Assembly: GCA_030762175.1 (NCBI GenBank)
Contig: CM060843.1
Coordinates: 28,168,501 to 28,232,500, forward strand
Direction of reading: 5' to 3'
DNA length: 64,000 nucleotides
Source of the DNA: Metallyticus violacea
Lineage: Eukaryota; Arthropoda; Insecta; Mantodea; Metallyticidae
This document shows, piece by piece, positions 48,451 to 60,776 of this stretch. A program made the position numbers and the translations under genes. Position 1 is the stretch's first letter, and each line of letters begins with the position of its first letter. Under the pieces are notes generated by a model that did not search any database, was not told where the DNA came from, and saw only the letters and a list, made by a program, of their open reading frames with translations.

Positions 48451-48835
48451 TATATAAGGAGGCGGTCGCTTCGCTGGGGCATTCAGTTCGCAGAAACAGT
48501 TCGACTTAATTGTTAAAGTCCTACACGCCGCGAGACACACCGCGACACAGACATTCATTTCTCAGAAGCAGTTGTAAGTTCGAGTTACTGAGGCAGCCCT
48601 TAGTTCTACACGCCGCGAGACGCATTTCCTCATTCAGTTCGTCTGGGTTTCAAGTTCTACATGCCGCGAGACGCAGTAATAATATTTACAAGCGGTTTTT
48701 AGGCAGTTTAAGTTTTACACGCGGAGGGACACAGCTATAAGGTGTACACCGTAAGAGAGGCAGTAAGCAGTTCGCAGTACTCATCATAAGTCCCACCACT
48801 TTAATTTCACGCGCCACGGCACTCATCCATAAATT
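48451..48835 (+). promoter_or_regulatory. TATA/initiator block with repeated downstream motif
   Basis: TATATAAGGA at 48451 is followed about 33 bp later by CATTCAGTTCG at 48480, a TCAGTT arthropod initiator. The initiator 11-mer recurs at 48631-48641. Downstream, CTACACGCCGCGAGAC recurs (about 48521, 48607, and 48657 as CTACATGCCGCGAGAC), with looser copies near 48715 and 48810. AATAAA-type signals follow near 48920. This looks like the U3/R/U5 part of an LTR or the start of a non-coding transcript. No paired LTR was found. Confidence 0.45.
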
Positions 48836-49791
48836 TCACACGCTGCAAATAAGATTTTATCTGCGTAGCTAAGTCTATCTTAAGTAAAACACCAGAGGAC
48901 GCGAAAGATTTTAGACATAATAAAGTAGCAATATATGCAGAATGTCGCATTGCGTGTTCGTTTACATCGCTGAATTCCTCACCAAGCTGTTGAGTACGGG
49001 TTAACAAAATAGCCTAATTCACCCTGAGAAATTGTTGTTATTGAAGCACGGACTAAGACAACTAACAACATCCATGCCAACCGCTTCAAAAATTGGTTCC
49101 CAGCCACTACCGCTTCAGTATGCACCGGTTCATGCTGTAAAGTAATATGCATTGTGTTTCTCATAACATAATGACACTACCACTATTGATTCCGTACGGT
49201 CAGATGTGTTAAAACTACTGTCAAGATTGTCCAACGATCAATCGGTCTTCAAGGATATGTACGACCCACGACAAGAGAATTTTCAACGCTCATGTCCTTC
49301 CCCTAGCGTGCTTCTCAAATATCAAAATATGTTCGCATCAAATTTCACTTAATTATATCTGTTCTTTTGAAATTTGTAAGGCAAAATCAGGGATGGAAAC
49401 TAGTGATACACCCATTTTAAGTACTAATTAGGTATGCTTAAAGAGCATTATATTCAAATTATACGATAAAATATAGAAATAAAAAGTGTGTAAATTAATT
49501 TTTGTTTTAATTATATCCTTATCAGATTGTAATTAGTTGCCAGAGACTGAAAAACAATTAAATTGCATGTCATTATGCGCAAAATTTAGCTTGGCAAGGC
49601 TGATAACTAAAACATAAACGCATATTGAAGGGAATAATTATTATTAAATTTCTTGGACTCTTTTAAAAGAGAGTGCACAAAATAGTTTCATCGCAAGACC
49701 AATTCAGGACAAAACGATGACATAATATAAGAAATCGATCGAAAACTAATATTGCGCAAGAGAAAAAAAAACAAATAAACAGAAACAAATG
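48836..49791. other. No gene recognised
   Basis: Unassigned. 49000-49300 has balanced composition but no motif. Confidence 0.4.
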
Positions 49792-50505
49792 CAGAGGGTG
49801 CCAAAATATATACACACTTCAAGCAAAGAAAAAACTGTGCTAACATGACAAAACTGAATTTACACAAACAGAAAATAATGAGCACTAATCAACTTAGACT
49901 TTTACAGATGCAATAGTTGCTCAAAATGCCCACCATCGGTGTCCATACACTTCTGAGTACGTTGATTGAGCAATGTTTGCGAAAGTGTCCTCAGTCATTG
50001 CAGCACATGCTGTTTGAATTTCTTTCCGAAGTCCTGCCAGTATAGCTGGTTTTCTACGGTATACAACATCCTTAAGAGTTCCCCATAGGCAGAAGTTCAA
50101 CGGAGTTAGATCCGGAGAATCTATTCTGTACACAAGTTTCCGTTGCCTTTGAACTTTAACAATATTCCCAGTTTTCCAATACCACTTCAAAATTGTTTTC
50201 CCTGTTCAAACGATAATCTTGGCTCCATTTTGTTGTAGCAAAGCTAGCATATGTGAGTCACATCTGTTTACAGAGCATCGTGTGATAATCTTGGCTTCAT
50301 TTGTTCATTGTTGATTTTCATAATCTTGGCTTCATTCGTTCATTGCTGATTTACCTGTCACGTAACAACGCTATCATAATGTATATGAGTAATATCTGTT
50401 TACAGAACATCATAGTACACATTACTGTTGTTTTTCGATCCAACTTTGAGATACATTAAATAAATATCTACTGTGAAAATGTGTATACATTTTTGGCACC
50501 CTCGA
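49792..50505 (-). mobile_element. Internally deleted Tc1-like transposon, 'GAGGGTGCC' family, copy 3
   Basis: The ends CAGAGGGTGCCAAAATATAT and ATTTTTGGCACCCTCGA are well kept. The minus-strand frame (49921-50190) joins the N-terminal KWYWKTGNIVKVQRQRKLVY directly to SPDLTPLNFCLWGTLKDVVY, so about 200 residues including the first two catalytic Asp are missing. The C-terminal TEDTFANIAQS and GHRWWAF-like end are present. The break point differs from copies 1 and 2. Confidence 0.88.
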
Positions 50506-51617
50506 TATACGTATCTCACACTTCATTCTAAGCGTGATTATATTCCAGTTGAAACGGTTTTATTGGGGGAGGAAAGATGAAAGAAGGATTGACAATGGAT
50601 GATGGTGTTTATTAATTTTGATTGAATTGCGAAATCCAATGAAGTTCTTCTCTCCCCGGCGCTTCTCGATGCGTCGCCTCGGTGCCATCGGCTAGCTACT
50701 TGTATTTTTGTACAGCTGGATGTTTCGTTACCTGTTCAGCTTAACGGGTGGAAATAGTCGGGAAACAGGGAATAAGAAAACAAAGTTCAGGACTGAAAAA
50801 GAGGCTATTTATTTCATCTTGTCACTAGTTTAGTGCAAAAGATCACCTTCCTAAGTTCTGTTGGACGATATTTATTATTGCTTTCTCCTAATCGAACTAA
50901 TTGTCTATCGCAACAATTATCCTTCTCTTAATTTTGGTTAGTTCAAAAGGTCTTTATTCTTTATATTAAAATTCACTCTCCCGGATCACAATCATCTGCG
51001 CTTCAATATCACTCGACTCTTTCCTCTACTCGGGGACTGCCCGATTCCTTCTTTCCTCCTTGACGGCTCCTCTACACTTACTGCCCTGTAGCTTCGGACC
51101 TGCCCTTGGCCTTCATATTAACCTGATTTCCTTTTCTCCCTTATGGTTCACACAAGTATAGAAATCTGCCTTTTTTCACTTTCTATTCTGCAAAGGTCTC
51201 CTACTGTTCCCTTCTTTAGGCTAACTAAAAAATGAAAGTTAAGAGAAACTGTAGAGAGGCGACCCTTTCTTATACAAAAGAAGTCTTATAACAAAACACA
51301 CCAAACACAAAGACGACTCCTGGTCATCTGTTCTTTGTCTATTATACAAAACTCATTCACCCTCTCCATGTTGTCTGGCATCTATTCTAAAAGGCCTGTC
51401 GCCAGACTTTCTCTTCTGTTACCCCAAAAATACACAATGCATGAATAACTTAACAACTAACATGTACATACATAAATTGCGCACACTACCTGAATAATAC
51501 TTATAATATCTTTTGATAATATCAATTATCATATATGGAATTGATTATGTTAACGTTTAATATTATTTTAATTAGGGACGTCGTCTCATTAATACTGTTT
51601 CACAGTACACAAAAAGA

Positions 51618-51656
<39 letters not shown>

Positions 51657-52755
51657 AGTTGTTCCAAATCAATAGACTAACTTGACACTCAAAAAGCTTA
51701 GTTGACGGAGTAGTAAAAGTTTTTAGGATTTAGTCACAAATTTCATGGAAAAATTGTACATGAAATTGCCCGACCATTGTAGTAGCACCTATCACAAGAT
51801 TTCACAATCACAACAGGTTCTTCCAAATTGAACATATGACTTAAAAACGAGGCGTTACTCCCATTAAGGAATACGTTTAATAGGAAAGTTTCAACGAATT
51901 TGTTAATAGCTGACCATTTCGTGACATTGGGAGCACCGCAGGACTTGGGGAAGTACTAACAATTTAGATCCATCAAACTGCCATGCATGGAAAGGTAAAT
52001 GCTTGGAGAAAAATATGAAGCTACTACTGGCTAAAATTAAAGTTAGAATTCAGCCCTTCAAGGCCTGCTTTCTGAGAACTGGTGTTAGCTATACCAGATC
52101 ATTGACAACTCCATTTTTTGGCAGAACGACTGATGAAAGCATCACCGAAAGATGTCTGACAACTTCACTTCTAGAAATCTCAAAGGTAATTCCAACCTAA
52201 CCAGCCCATTTATTAAAGGCCAGAATGTGTGCTAATTCATGACCAAAAATTTCCTTGGCTGCAAGAAATCGGAAATATACAATCCTCTAATGTGCCGTCC
52301 CGCTATAAGTTTACCAGATGGATAAAATGAACTTCCTTTAACAATCACAACAATTAAACTAATTGTACTGTGCAATACCCTCTCATTTTGGACAATTTAA
52401 TAATACTAATATCTTGGAGACTATATACGAGTATAGCAGAAAAAAAGGAAAACTGAAAAAACGGTTTACATCTAGGGAAATCTTGCATTTCACCTGTTCA
52501 TGCTTTTTATAATCCAATAGTAATCTTCTGAACTTATCAATTTTCCTAATTCCGATATCCCTGTGCTCATTTTCTGTATGCTCGAAAATTGTGAGGGTTT
52601 TGGATTATTGGTTGAATGATTTAGGGGACTTTGGAAAATATTATATTCTTAAATCTAATTTCAACGTGACTTACCTTTGCATGTTATTACAGAAAAGTGC
52701 ATGATTAACAATCAATCAAGTGGTATTATTTACAAAACAAGATAAAATTGTGTAT

Positions 52756-52790
<35 letters not shown>

Positions 52791-53310
52791 AATGCTATTT
52801 ATACATATACACGACAATATATTTCTTTGTGTGAATTTATGATACACCATGAATGAGTCCGTTGTTTTAAAACTGTAAAACATATTTATAAAGATATTTA
52901 CTGTTTTGAGTGTTGGTATGTCATTTTTCTATATATAATACTTGAACTTAGCATTCTACTAAGGTCTTCTTTGTTAGTAGTACAAATTCAAAATTGGAAT
53001 ATGAAAAATAATGAATATATAATATATCATTAATAATACATTTTGTTAAAATAGTATTGAAATAATGACAAAGTAAAGTTTTTATCCTAAGCATCTCTGT
53101 CCATTTTAAGACGAAAACGATTTTAACTCATCATGTGGACTGCCAGAAATATTTGGCTTCAGAATGTGAATTTGTAAAGAACACTTAAGACATTATCATA
53201 CGGACAAATACAAAAGTCTTGAATATTTGTGACTACTGGTGAATACTGGTGGGTTCCACCCGTACGATCCAAAAGCCAAAATATTAAAGATTTCCAACAC
53301 CCTAATAAAT
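50506..53310. other. No gene recognised; possible degraded LTR in the left part
   Basis: 50520-51430 is less AT-rich and pyrimidine-biased. Read on the minus strand it has an AATATAAAGAATAAAG stretch, a TTTTTCAGTCCTGAAC initiator-like stretch and then an ATG opening MAPRRRIEKRRGEKNFIGFR before a stop. This could be the leader of a retroelement, cut at 50505 by the Tc1-like copy, but evidence is thin. (ATT)n lies at 51617-51656 and a 29 T run at 52758-52786. The rest is AT-rich. Confidence 0.4.
51617..51656. repeat. (ATT)n microsatellite
   Basis: About 13 ATT units. Confidence 0.95.
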
Positions 53311-53870
53311 GTCTGTCCTGGTGGTGTAGTGGTAAACATGTTTGCCTTCTAAGCCCGGTTAGGATCGAAGGATTTGTTCGGGGGTAAAATCCTAAATATG
53401 GTTTCCTTCAGAAGGGAAGTAAAGCCTTGGGTCCCTTGTCGTACATTTACGGCACTAAATACCGCCACGGGGGGCCGAGGTCTCGTTAACGTGCGAACTC
53501 GTGAACGGGAGGTTTGGGGTTCGAATCCCGGCAGGACCGTAATCCCTGACTGAGATTTTTTTTCAGGTTTTCCTCAGTCCTCATAAATGGCAAATGCCGG
53601 AGAGGTACTTTAAACTTAGATCTGGAACGTTTCCTTCCTAAAATAAAAATAGCCTTTCCCAATTGATCATTTCATCTCATGTATCATCAGTGTCCACCGC
53701 ACGTAGTGCTTCAGCTGTAAAAACGGACGTTAAACACTATTCAAAAAAGGCACGAAAAAGAACCCAAAAAAGAGGCCTCTGAGCAAAATTTATCGGCCGT
53801 TTCACGCCCGGAATTGAATGAAACGCTGATGATCTGAGATGTTAAAGAGCACCCGTTAATAAACCAAATC
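53311..53870 (+). mobile_element. SINE-1, split by a SINE-2
   Basis: The A box GGTGGTGTAGTGGTAAACA is kept. The B-box region is shortened (GCCCGGTTAGGATCG). The central CCTTCAGAAGGGAAGTAAAG runs to TTTACGGCAC at 53455, and after the insertion the body resumes with GGCACGAAAAAGAACCC and reaches the tail GATGATCTGAGATG, AATAAACC. Confidence 0.9.
53460..53748 (+). mobile_element. SINE-2, full length, inside SINE-1
   Basis: It starts TACCGCCACGGGGGGCCGAG, has a B box GGGGTTCGAATCCCG, and ends GTTAAACACTATTC plus A's. It is flanked by GGCACTAAA (53451-53459) and GGCACGAAA (53749-53757), a 9 bp duplication with one mismatch inside the host SINE-1. Confidence 0.93.
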
Positions 53871-56790
53871 AATAACTCTAAGAAATTCAGTGGAGACATG
53901 AACAGACCAGCTCATGTTGTATATTTTTGGGATGCACAAGACGTTGTTCTGGTGATAATTTCCATGGAGAAATCGCAATAAGAACATTATAATGTAGACT
54001 TCATTTCAAAATTACCAAATGTAACCAAAGGGAAAAGTTGAGACGAGGACTGTTTCTTCAGAATAACACTTCAATTCCCAATTCTTGTGTTGCAATGGCA
54101 GGAATTGATAAAGCTGCGTTTGAGCTGCTGGAAGATCCTACATAAACTCTAAAACTTCTTCCAGGAAACTGTAAAAATGTTGAAGCATCGCCTCAATCTT
54201 TGGAGAATATGTTGAAAAGCGAGATAAACTTAAAAAGGTAAGATTAACTACATCATAGGGATTAACCCTCTTAAAATTTGAAGAAGCGGGCGAAGATCTG
54301 AGGTATGTTTTAAGTTCTGGCTTTCTTTGCCAAGCAATCAAACTGTTTTAAATGTACAAAAAAGATGAATACATTTAAAGTCTAGAAAATATATTGAACA
54401 TCATTTCAAGCCTCTCTTCCCTGTTTATCCTCAAGGAGGTTGTGTTTGCATATCCTGTAATATTTTCATTAAAAATAAACAGGTCAAGGCCACCTGCCCC
54501 GCTTTGTTTGCCACTCATGACCACCTACCCTACCATAGTTTCCTGGAAACGGCTAGTCACATGACTGTGTGTATTGGTCAGTGGTTGGGAGGGGAGGAGA
54601 TCATCGATATGATCATCGCTGACATAGGGTAAGAAACGGATTCAAGGAGAGGAAGATTTCGTGATCTTGAGCCACTGTTTTGAGTGAACATACTATAAAT
54701 GGTTCTTCTAGCATGAGAATCGCCTTACATTGCTTTCAACCATTGTTTTCTATATATCGTATCTTAATGCAGTTTGATGTTGCTTTTGCTGCCTCAAGAA
54801 GCCCTTTCCAGCTCTTCTCTCCATTCGTGAACGCGTGTAAAATATATTTCCAAAGAAATATTTAGAGGTTGGACTGAAATATTTTAAATTCTGAAGACTT
54901 TGATGTTTTAGATGTTTTATTACATGATAACATGCTTTACCAATAGTTCTCAATTTGCTAATATTACAGATGGTTTACATTACACCCCTAAAGGATAGCT
55001 GTTGTCTCTCCCAATACCATAGACTCAACTGAAATGTATGTACCTACCATACTCAACCGCCCGTGTAACGAAAATCCAATTTAGGTGTTTCATGAATACT
55101 ACAACTCTTTTTAATGCTAAAGTTAAAAATAAAAGTTCGAATTTTTACTGACTACAACGAGAGATTCATTAAAACTTTATTGTGTATCTTAATAAATAAA
55201 AGCACATAACATTGTAATAATTTTAGAATTATAACATCATTTTAGTCGGAAAAAATTAAAATTATATCCATCTCAGGCTTATGAACATATTAAGCGCGTT
55301 GATTCAGAAGTAAGGTTTCCAATAATATATACAATACGATGTTTTGTTTCATACATTGTCGAATTACTTTGTGTTAGATAAATGTTCTAATGTATGTTAA
55401 AGGTGTACGTATGCATTACGCTCATTACAAAGCCCAATTCTGATCGTTCAAAAACAGTTGAAGTAGCCAACAAACAGTTGAATAAAAGAGAATCATAGAA
55501 GGAGCTTCAGATAATTATTGTAAGTTTCCAAAAGAAATATTAGATAAATCTAATGAAGCCATAAGAAAAGTAGTCTCAGAGAAATTAATTAATATTAATG
55601 TAATTGAAAAGGAAATGTCACATAGTGCTAAATAAAGTAACTTAGGTTGGATAGAGTTAAGCCACATTCTTTCCGTCCGTCGGAGTCAGCTCTCTGCCAT
55701 ATAACTATGTGCTCCATGATTACAGTTTATCTCTAATTTTTGGATAAATAGAATGTGTAATAAATCTTATAATGTGACCTAGTTAATTATAACTTAACAT
55801 TTCTCTCAATTCCCTAGCCAAGCAAGTATATTATTTACGTGAACATCGTAGAGTTACGCTCCCATACTCAGATGCCATAGAATGAGGTATGTGTAAGCAA
55901 AGGAGCCCGCCAGGTTCGTGACAATATCCATCTTTCTTAGCCGATTCCAGCTGTAGATCAAAGTTTCTTTGCTTAATTTGCCAATTTTCTTCAGTTTGGA
56001 ATCCACTCTGCATTGATTTTGGTCATGCGTCGTTGACATGGGTGTTCTTGAGCTTTGCTATCATATGATCTTATTATAGCTTTTGGAACTTAATTCTTAT
56101 AGCGGCAGCTTGTGCAAGGCAATAAATCTGTTATGTTTGCATTACATCGATGAATACACAAATGAATAAATAGAATTTAACACACAGTTGCTCTAGAACC
56201 TTGAATTTGAGGCTGTTTCTGGCTCGTCGTCAATTGCAGAGTAATTGAAATAATTAATATTTGTAATTTTAGATCAGCAGCTCAGTAATTATATGCAAGT
56301 AAGTTGTGCATTTTTTTTTTCAGTGGAGGAATTTTAATGATATAACTCCTTTATGTAGAATTAATATTGTATAGTGTTTAAATGCGTTCATAGAATGAAA
56401 TTTTTGGTAATATTTAAGAAATAACGTGTAGAAATGCAAGAAGGTAAAGAAAAACTCTCGTCTTTCTCTGAACGTAGAAAGATTGGCAAAAAGTTAGACA
56501 ACGCAAGGTAATCCCTTCTAGTATGCAGCTAGAGTTGAAAATGCGTCCGTCTCAGGGCAGAAACCGGCCTGTTTGGTGATAAAGTTACAGGTGTCAGAGT
56601 AAAAGGTCGTTGACAGTAACGTATGAAATCTGTTTAAATTCACCTTATTGATGAATAGCGAAGTTTTTGGCTTCACCAAAATTGCCCAGCTAATAGAAGA
56701 GAAATTCAGTGAAGTAAACATTGACTTATGAGTGACATTAACACAAAATTGGAGGGAGTATTTCGCTCCTTTGCCCGTGGATAGCATCAT
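53871..56790. other. No gene recognised
   Basis: Mostly AT-rich. 54480-54670 and 55650-56040 are more balanced but without recognisable coding or RNA motifs. Confidence 0.4.
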
Positions 56791-56800
56791 TTTTATTGTG

Positions 56801-57065
56801 TATAAAAGAGGTAGATTTTGCCCAAAAGGCGAGCAGTCTCAGAAGCTTCCGGGCTCAGATACGTGTGGCTGCCGTAGCCCGGAGTTCGCCGGAAGAGCAG
56901 CCTAAGTACCAAGTACCAGTTCCGGCGGCAACGAAGCTTGAGTACCAGTTGCCAAGCTAATTGATGATACATCATTGAGCTGCATTAAGAATTCAGTTAA
57001 ATTAACAATTTCTTTGCATTGGACACCATTTGGTCAACGCAATAAACTTAAGCATTTGCCAAGAT
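56801..57065 (+). promoter_or_regulatory. TATA-box promoter-like block, possibly an LTR
   Basis: TATAAAAGAG at 56801 is followed by GCAGTCTCAG at 56833-56842, a suitable distance for a start site. A GC-rich transcribed-leader-like stretch follows (56850-56950), and then AATAAA at 57041, with a second AATAAATAAAA at 57122. The TATA-to-AATAAA interval of about 240 bp suits the R region of an LTR. No LTR mate, primer-binding site or coding exon was found. Confidence 0.35.
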
Positions 57066-57689
57066 ACCTTGCCCGTGATTCGACGTGAGATGTGAGTTTA
57101 CCCGAATATTCATGTTAGGAGAATAAATAAAAATGCAGCGAAACGCCCTCGAGAGAGTATCATCGAAGAAGAGTGAGGGTGGTCTGCAGCAACCGTGGCA
57201 TCAACGGGAATAAATTATTTACCTCAGCAGCCATACAGCCCAATCCCCATTCCCCATCTATCAAATGCGTTTCAAACTGCAGCCCAAAGTGCAGCCCCCC
57301 CCCCTCGCACCTATATTACAATTTCATATTTAAAAATGCAAAATCTTGTTGCGATCGGTCGGAAGCTAGGCTCCGCGGCCCATAAACTCTCCGCCGCATT
57401 GACATTTCATAGACAACATTGCGTAACAAAATTTGATCAAGATATTATTTTTTATGTTTATGCCTTAATTCGGTGATACTGATTATGGATATGAAAGGTT
57501 TTGTTTTTTCAATGTCAATATTTAAGATGTAATACTCCATTCTTAAATATTCTTAAAATTTACCAAATTCACGTGTTTATTTAATGTAACTATGGATATA
57601 AAAACAAATCTAAAATATAATACATTAAACAATGCTTCACAAAAATTCAAAAATATAATTAACGTTGCATTTTCAATACAACAATGCTA
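57066..57689. other. No gene recognised
   Basis: Contains a C run at 57296-57304 and short fortuitous frames. AT-rich after 57420. Confidence 0.4.
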
Positions 57690-59530
57690 CCATTCAAAAA
57701 GTACATAAGAACGGCTTTTCCTTTTATGCCCTTTTGGCCCCTGTGCAGATACTATGTATGCCCATACATAGTCTCCCGTCATTGCACAATTCCACCGTCC
57801 CTAATTTCTTCTTTCCGTACGCTGAATGTCCTGATGGAAGCGTTTACCATGTTCCTCGCTTACATCTTCTAAATGTGGTCTAAAGAAATTAATATGAGAA
57901 AACAAATAGTGTACTTCGACTGACATTCTACACCCATGTAATTCTCACATCTTTTGTTGCCCAAAAACCACTCTACTATCATTCTAAAAGCTTCAAAAGT
58001 TTTGCTTTCGTCAAGAGTCATTACATCTATAAGTTCTTTAGATTGTAACATCGCTAGAATCTGAGGCCGGTAAAAATGCCACCTTTCACTTTTGCTTCAA
58101 ATAACTTGAGTAACATTTGCCGATGATCCTTAGAACCTCAGATTTAGTATTAAAGTGTTTAATAAATTGTTTAAAAAGGCCAAGTTTCATATGGAGTGGG
58201 CGTAACAGAATATTTTCTATGTACACAAAAGACCCATTTTTTAGATTATGTGCGCTTGGAAGCAACTCTTTTCTTGTTGGCCAGTCTCTCTCTTGGTGTG
58301 ATACTGATTGTGTGCCCTGTTATCCCATAGGCAGAGGAAGCCAGTATACTTGGTGTAGCCAACTTGAAGTACCAGAAGAAATCCCAACATCTTAAAATCC
58401 CACTTGTGGCATCTGTAGTTGAGTTTTTCCAAGAGCAGCTTGAAATTTTCATTCAACGCTTTCAGGTGGACACAATGAGATACTGGAATGGAGGGAAACT
58501 TGTTCCCTTGTGTAGTAGTACAGTTTTAAGACTTGTATTTGAACTATCTATTAAAAGACGCCATTGGTCTGGCTCATGAGGATTTTGTTGTTTTTTGTTG
58601 ATTTGGTTTATTTATGGACGCTCTTTAACATCCCAGGTCATCAGCGTCCTATTCTATTCAGGGCGTGAAACGGCTGACAAATTTTGCTCAGAGGCCTCTT
58701 CTTTCAGGCTTGAGGTTCTTTTTCGTGCCGTAAATTTACGACACAGAACCCACGGCTTTACTTCCCTTCCGAAGGAAGCCATACTTAGGATTTTACGCCC
58801 GAAAAAATCCATCATCCTGGCCGGTTTGAACCGCTATCTTGGGTTTAGAAGACAAGTACCACCACACCACCAGGATCGAGATGTTCATGAGGAATCTGTA
58901 TTTGTTGAAAAGGAGCATTACCTAATATCGCTGTAGAAACATAGATTTTGAAAATTTGATAGGAACATGCAAAATCTTTATGCCTTACTCTGCATTTTGT
59001 TAATTTGTAGTCTTTAGCAAGCAAGGATTTGGTCAGTTTCTATTCCCTTATAAGAACCTGCAATTATTTTGAGTGAGGAAATTTGTTCCTCTGTTTTTCT
59101 CTCTCACTAATGCAGAAATCACTGTAGTCACTAGAATGTTGTACCTCATCTTCCGATATAGAATGATCTGGTGGCGATGGAATTGGCAGTTCCTCACAAT
59201 GCGATCTGGAGCAATACATGACTGGACTGTATGCTACGATAGGAATAGTTTTTTCTGTCCTTGGTATTTTTATAATGTGTAATGTTAACCATACAAAAGT
59301 AACAGTTGAGATGCTTTGTAGGCTCTCTCCATATTTGAGGAACTGCAAACGGTAGACATATTTTCTTGTACCACATGGCCAACCCTTTAAGGTAGATCTA
59401 CAGTTACCGCAAGACATATGAGAAGCCCATACAACATTTTGGTCTCCACAAAAATAAAGCGTCACAGAACTTTGTCCCAAACACAATTTTATGTTTCATT
59501 TGTTTAAATTCGATATAACGGCCGCAAACA
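57690..59530 (-). pseudogene. Pseudogene of an uncharacterised repeat-borne insect protein family, split by a SINE-1
   Basis: On the minus strand from 59500 downward: VVWASHMSCGNCRSTLKGW (zinc-ligand-like Cys pair), FAVPQIWREP-type sequence, SHCEELPIPSPPD (about 59200), and then, after the SINE, DQWRLLIDSSNTSLKTVLLH (about 58570-58510), MLGFLLVLQVGYTKYTGFLC with LWDNRA, a decayed middle, and near 57870-57800 a FHQDIQRTERR..GRWNCAM stretch followed by DY.WA. I recall this order (W.PH.C...C, IDSSK.SLKAVLLHNGN, LLG.Q.GYTKY.CFLC.WDSR, FHQDI..ME.RYQG.W) from a protein family repeated in many insect genomes and annotated only as uncharacterised. The function is unknown, and transposon association is inferred from copy number. 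Several frameshifts and stops are present. Confidence 0.75.
58583..58884 (-). mobile_element. SINE-1, nearly full length
   Basis: A minus-strand copy with a CAACAAAA-type tail. It is flanked by a perfect 9 bp duplication TCATGAGGA (58574-58582 and 58885-58893). It interrupts the pseudogene at the codons just before DQWRLLIDSS. The 3' stem GGACGCT/AGCGTCC is intact. Confidence 0.93.
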
Positions 59531-59779
59531 TAACTAAATGTGTCTAAAGACAATTTACAATTTCTGATTACTGACATGTTTTATTTAAAAGACAACAACC
59601 AAACATTTTTATAACCACAGAAGTGTAACTAAGCTTCACAAACTTTTTTGGAAAAAAAATATATTTTCCTCAATAATTGTCAATTTTTGCAGCAATTTCA
59701 TTTGTCTAAATTAATTAATTTTATTAAAATTATTTTGGCATGTTCTACTAAATATTACCACAGTTAATAGTATCTTGAT
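59531..59779. other. No gene recognised
   Basis: An AT-rich spacer between the pseudogene and the Penelope-like element. Confidence 0.4.
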
Positions 59780-60088
59780 GAGTGCGAATAAATTATTATA
59801 TTCTCTAAATCAGAAACATCTTCGTAAACTATCGCGGTTATATTTGCAATATTTAAGAGAAGGTATTCCCATTCAGATACCGCGTCTTTCTTCCAAAACT
59901 TTTCCCGACGCTCTTAGCGTCATCTCCTGACTTGGCTTCTATTCTCAATTTACTTCGTCCATTTAAATTTTACTCCGTTATTGCATACCAGCAGCCCAAG
60001 AGCAAATGTACCCCTTGTACTTCTCCTACTGGCAATAGTGCGGTTGTTTATTTATCTTCACTTTCTGATGCTGATACATTGCTTTTGC

Positions 60089-60116
<28 letters not shown>
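60089..60116. repeat. Poly(A), 28 nt, within Penelope-like coding sequence
   Basis: It replaces or expands a short A-rich codon run; flanking codons fit LLQK... and ...FAPTP. Confidence 0.95.
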
Positions 60117-60119
<3 letters not shown>

Positions 60120-60534
60120 TTTTGCCCCAACTCCCAAATTTAATCGCCTTAAATTTATTTCCGATGGCGTTACTATTGGCATACTAATCTTCTCAGTCTA
60201 CTTCGAATGTTACTCCTTGCCTTCTCGAGTTTCGTCCTCCCTCCAAACTTGAACCTCCTTATTTACCTTCTAGCCATCCTGTAGAAATGTTTATTAACAG
60301 ATTTTTAACTTCCATTAGTGATTCTAAATTTCTAGATAAGATCACTCCGAAAGACAACCTAACTTTGCGTGAGAAATCAGCACTTAAAAAATTATCTAAT
60401 AATCCTGATGTTATTATTCTTCCAGCTGTTAAAGGGTCCTCAGTAGTACTACAGGACATTTCTTTTACAATTACTGACATTATGAACTCTTTGTCTTGCG
60501 ACCCTACAGTCAAGTTTAATGAAGAAATAGGTTG

Positions 60535-60536
<2 letters not shown>

Positions 60537-60579
<43 letters not shown>
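60537..60579. repeat. Poly(T), 43 nt, within Penelope-like coding sequence
   Basis: The upstream frame (60287) and the downstream reverse transcriptase frame (from 60582) differ, so the run shifts the frame. Confidence 0.95.
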
Positions 60580-60582
<3 letters not shown>

Positions 60583-60776
60583 CTTCTTCTGGTACTGCTG
60601 AAGGACTTAGTTCCCAAGATATCACTCTTCTTACTCCTCATGTCCCTCGTACTCCCACCATATTTCTCCCTAAAATTCACAGAGATAACTGTCCAGGCCG
60701 CCCAATAGTAGCCAGCTTTGATTCCCCCACTGAATGTATTTCCGCTCTAGTAGATTGTTGGTTTCAGCCATTTGCT

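Noticed and set aside
60089..60116. Poly-lysine stretch as a nuclear localisation signal
   Set aside because: It is a homopolymer run inside a conserved Penelope-like segment and breaks the family pattern.
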